Shown in pieces: positions 6,125-6,851 of a stretch of 6,851 bases of DNA. Each line of letters starts with the position of its first letter. Position 1 is the stretch's first letter. The stretch lies in assembly GCA_017961965.1 (NCBI GenBank), contig JAGCWG010000339.1, positions 1 through 6,851 of the forward strand. Reading direction: 5' to 3'. This stretch comes from Bacteroidaceae bacterium (GTDB lineage: Bacteria; Bacteroidota; Bacteroidia; Bacteroidales; Bacteroidaceae). The notes below the pieces were generated by a model that saw only the letters and a program-made list of their open reading frames with translations, searched no databases and had not been told where the DNA came from. The position numbers and the translations under genes were made by a program.

Positions 6125-6835
6125 ATGGAAGTAAACATACAGACAACGGCGGATGGCAGTCAAACGCTCTTTGTACCAGAACTTGACGAGCATTACCATT
6201 CCATCAAGGGTGCTCTTACGGAGTCGTTGCACATTTTTATATATACTGGGCTTAACGTATGTCATGCTGTTGAACCTCGTGTTCTCGAAATCGGTTTCGG
6301 CACGGGTCTCAACGCATTCCTTACATTGGTTGAAGCAGATAAAGGTCGTAAGGTTCACTTCACCTCACTTGAGAAATATCCACTACCAATGGACATTATC
6401 AGCAAGATGGAATACGCAAAGTTCGTGGATGAACAATATGCACCTCAATATAATGCGATTCATCAAGCGCCTTGGAACGTATGGTGTGACATTACGTCAC
6501 TTTTCCGATTAAGGAAGATGGAGACAGACCTAACCGCCCTACCGCTCAAGGAGAAATATGACGTAGTATATTTTGATGCTTTTGCACCAGAAAAACAACC
6601 TGAGATGTGGACACAGGAAATTATCCAGCATATCTACGAACATTTGGACGAAGGAGGAATATTCGTTACATATTGTGCCAAAGGCTGTGTGAGACGAATG
6701 CTCCAATCAGCAGGCTTCACTGTCGAACGACTTGCAGGACCGCCAAATGGCAAGCGAGAGATACTGAGAGGAGTTAAATTAATTAATAATTCAAGTTTCG
6801 CAAGTTCAGCTGACGCTTTACTTGCAAGGAGTTAA
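6125..6835 (+). CDS. mnmD: tRNA 5-(aminomethyl)-2-thiouridine methyltransferase MnmD (DUF752 family)
   Basis: This 236-residue cytoplasmic enzyme should transfer a methyl group from S-adenosylmethionine to nm5(s2)U34 of tRNA, the last step of mnm5(s2)U wobble modification after MnmE-MnmG. In E. coli the domain is fused to an FAD oxidase in MnmC; here it stands alone, as in several other bacteria. Visible motifs in order are EHYHSIKGALTES (22-34), the SAM-binding EIGFGTGLNAFL (55-66), FDAFAPEKQPEMW (150-162), TYCAKGCVRR (182-191) and GPPNGKREILRG (205-216). The frame stays open back to 5993, but that stretch contains the promoter and a repeat, so the ATG at 6125 is preferred; AAGGA at 6107-6111 is a distant, weak ribosome site. 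The last 20 residues, after KREILRG, are Ser/Ala-rich and encoded in repeat-like DNA, so the ancestral protein may have ended earlier. Confidence 0.92.
   Translation: MEVNIQTTADGSQTLFVPELDEHYHSIKGALTESLHIFIYTGLNVCHAVEPRVLEIGFGTGLNAFLTLVEADKGRKVHFTSLEKYPLPMDIISKMEYAKFVDEQYAPQYNAIHQAPWNVWCDITSLFRLRKMETDLTALPLKEKYDVVYFDAFAPEKQPEMWTQEIIQHIYEHLDEGGIFVTYCAKGCVRRMLQSAGFTVERLAGPPNGKREILRGVKLINNSSFASSADALLARS
6800..6825. repeat. Hairpin within the 3' end of mnmD
   Basis: GCAAGT (6800-6805) pairs with ACTTGC (6820-6825), with an inner AGC/GCT stem around TGAC. It encodes part of the odd C-terminal tail of MnmD. No T-tract follows, so it is not a standard terminator. Confidence 0.4.
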
Positions 6836-6846
6836 AAAGGAGTTAA
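6826..6846. repeat. Direct repeat of AAGGAGTTAA, two copies
   Basis: AAGGAGTTAA occurs at 6826-6835, where its TAA is the mnmD stop, and again at 6837-6846. The shorter form GGAGTTAAA also occurs at 6770-6778, inside the gene. The array may continue past the window end. Confidence 0.65.
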
Positions 6847-6851
6847 AGAGT

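Overview
The window looks like a Bacteroidales chromosome, most likely Prevotella or a close relative. The signs are Bacteroidetes-type promoters (a TTG/TTTG box about 20 bases from TAnnTTTG), start codons without a strong Shine-Dalgarno, a secreted Tricorn-type protease homolog, a BspA-like leucine-rich-repeat protein with a Prevotella-style C-terminal tail, and AT-rich intergenic DNA full of small repeats. The genus is an inference from these features, not from a database match.

Layout. Positions 1-175 are the AT-rich 3' flank of the first gene; I see no convincing terminator there. Positions 176-3421 (minus) encode a full-length exported Tricorn-like serine protease. Positions 3422-4191 are a 770-base intergenic region. 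It holds the protease promoter, a 10-bp inverted repeat, an 11-bp tandem repeat, a relic of the 3' end of a lost gene with its terminator, a run of ten C, and the leader of the next gene. Positions 4192-5673 (plus) encode the BspA-like surface protein, followed by a strong terminator. Positions 5674-6124 (451 bases) hold that terminator, a pair of 18-bp perfect inverted repeats enclosing A/T palindromes, and a very clear promoter. Positions 6125-6835 (plus) encode MnmD, the methyltransferase for tRNA wobble uridine modification. Two AAGGAGTTAA repeats close the window.

The three genes appear to be separate transcription units. The protease and the LRR protein are divergent, and a terminator separates the LRR gene from mnmD. 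Nothing suggests that they form one pathway: the first two act in the envelope or outside the cell, the third in translation.

The most interesting signal is at 3821-3931. A 15-codon stretch matches the C-terminal tail of the LRR protein, with all five nucleotide differences at third codon positions, and is followed by a terminator with the same arms and T-tract as the one after the LRR gene. This is probably what is left of a paralogous surface-protein gene. I found no convincing new defence, mobile or signalling system.
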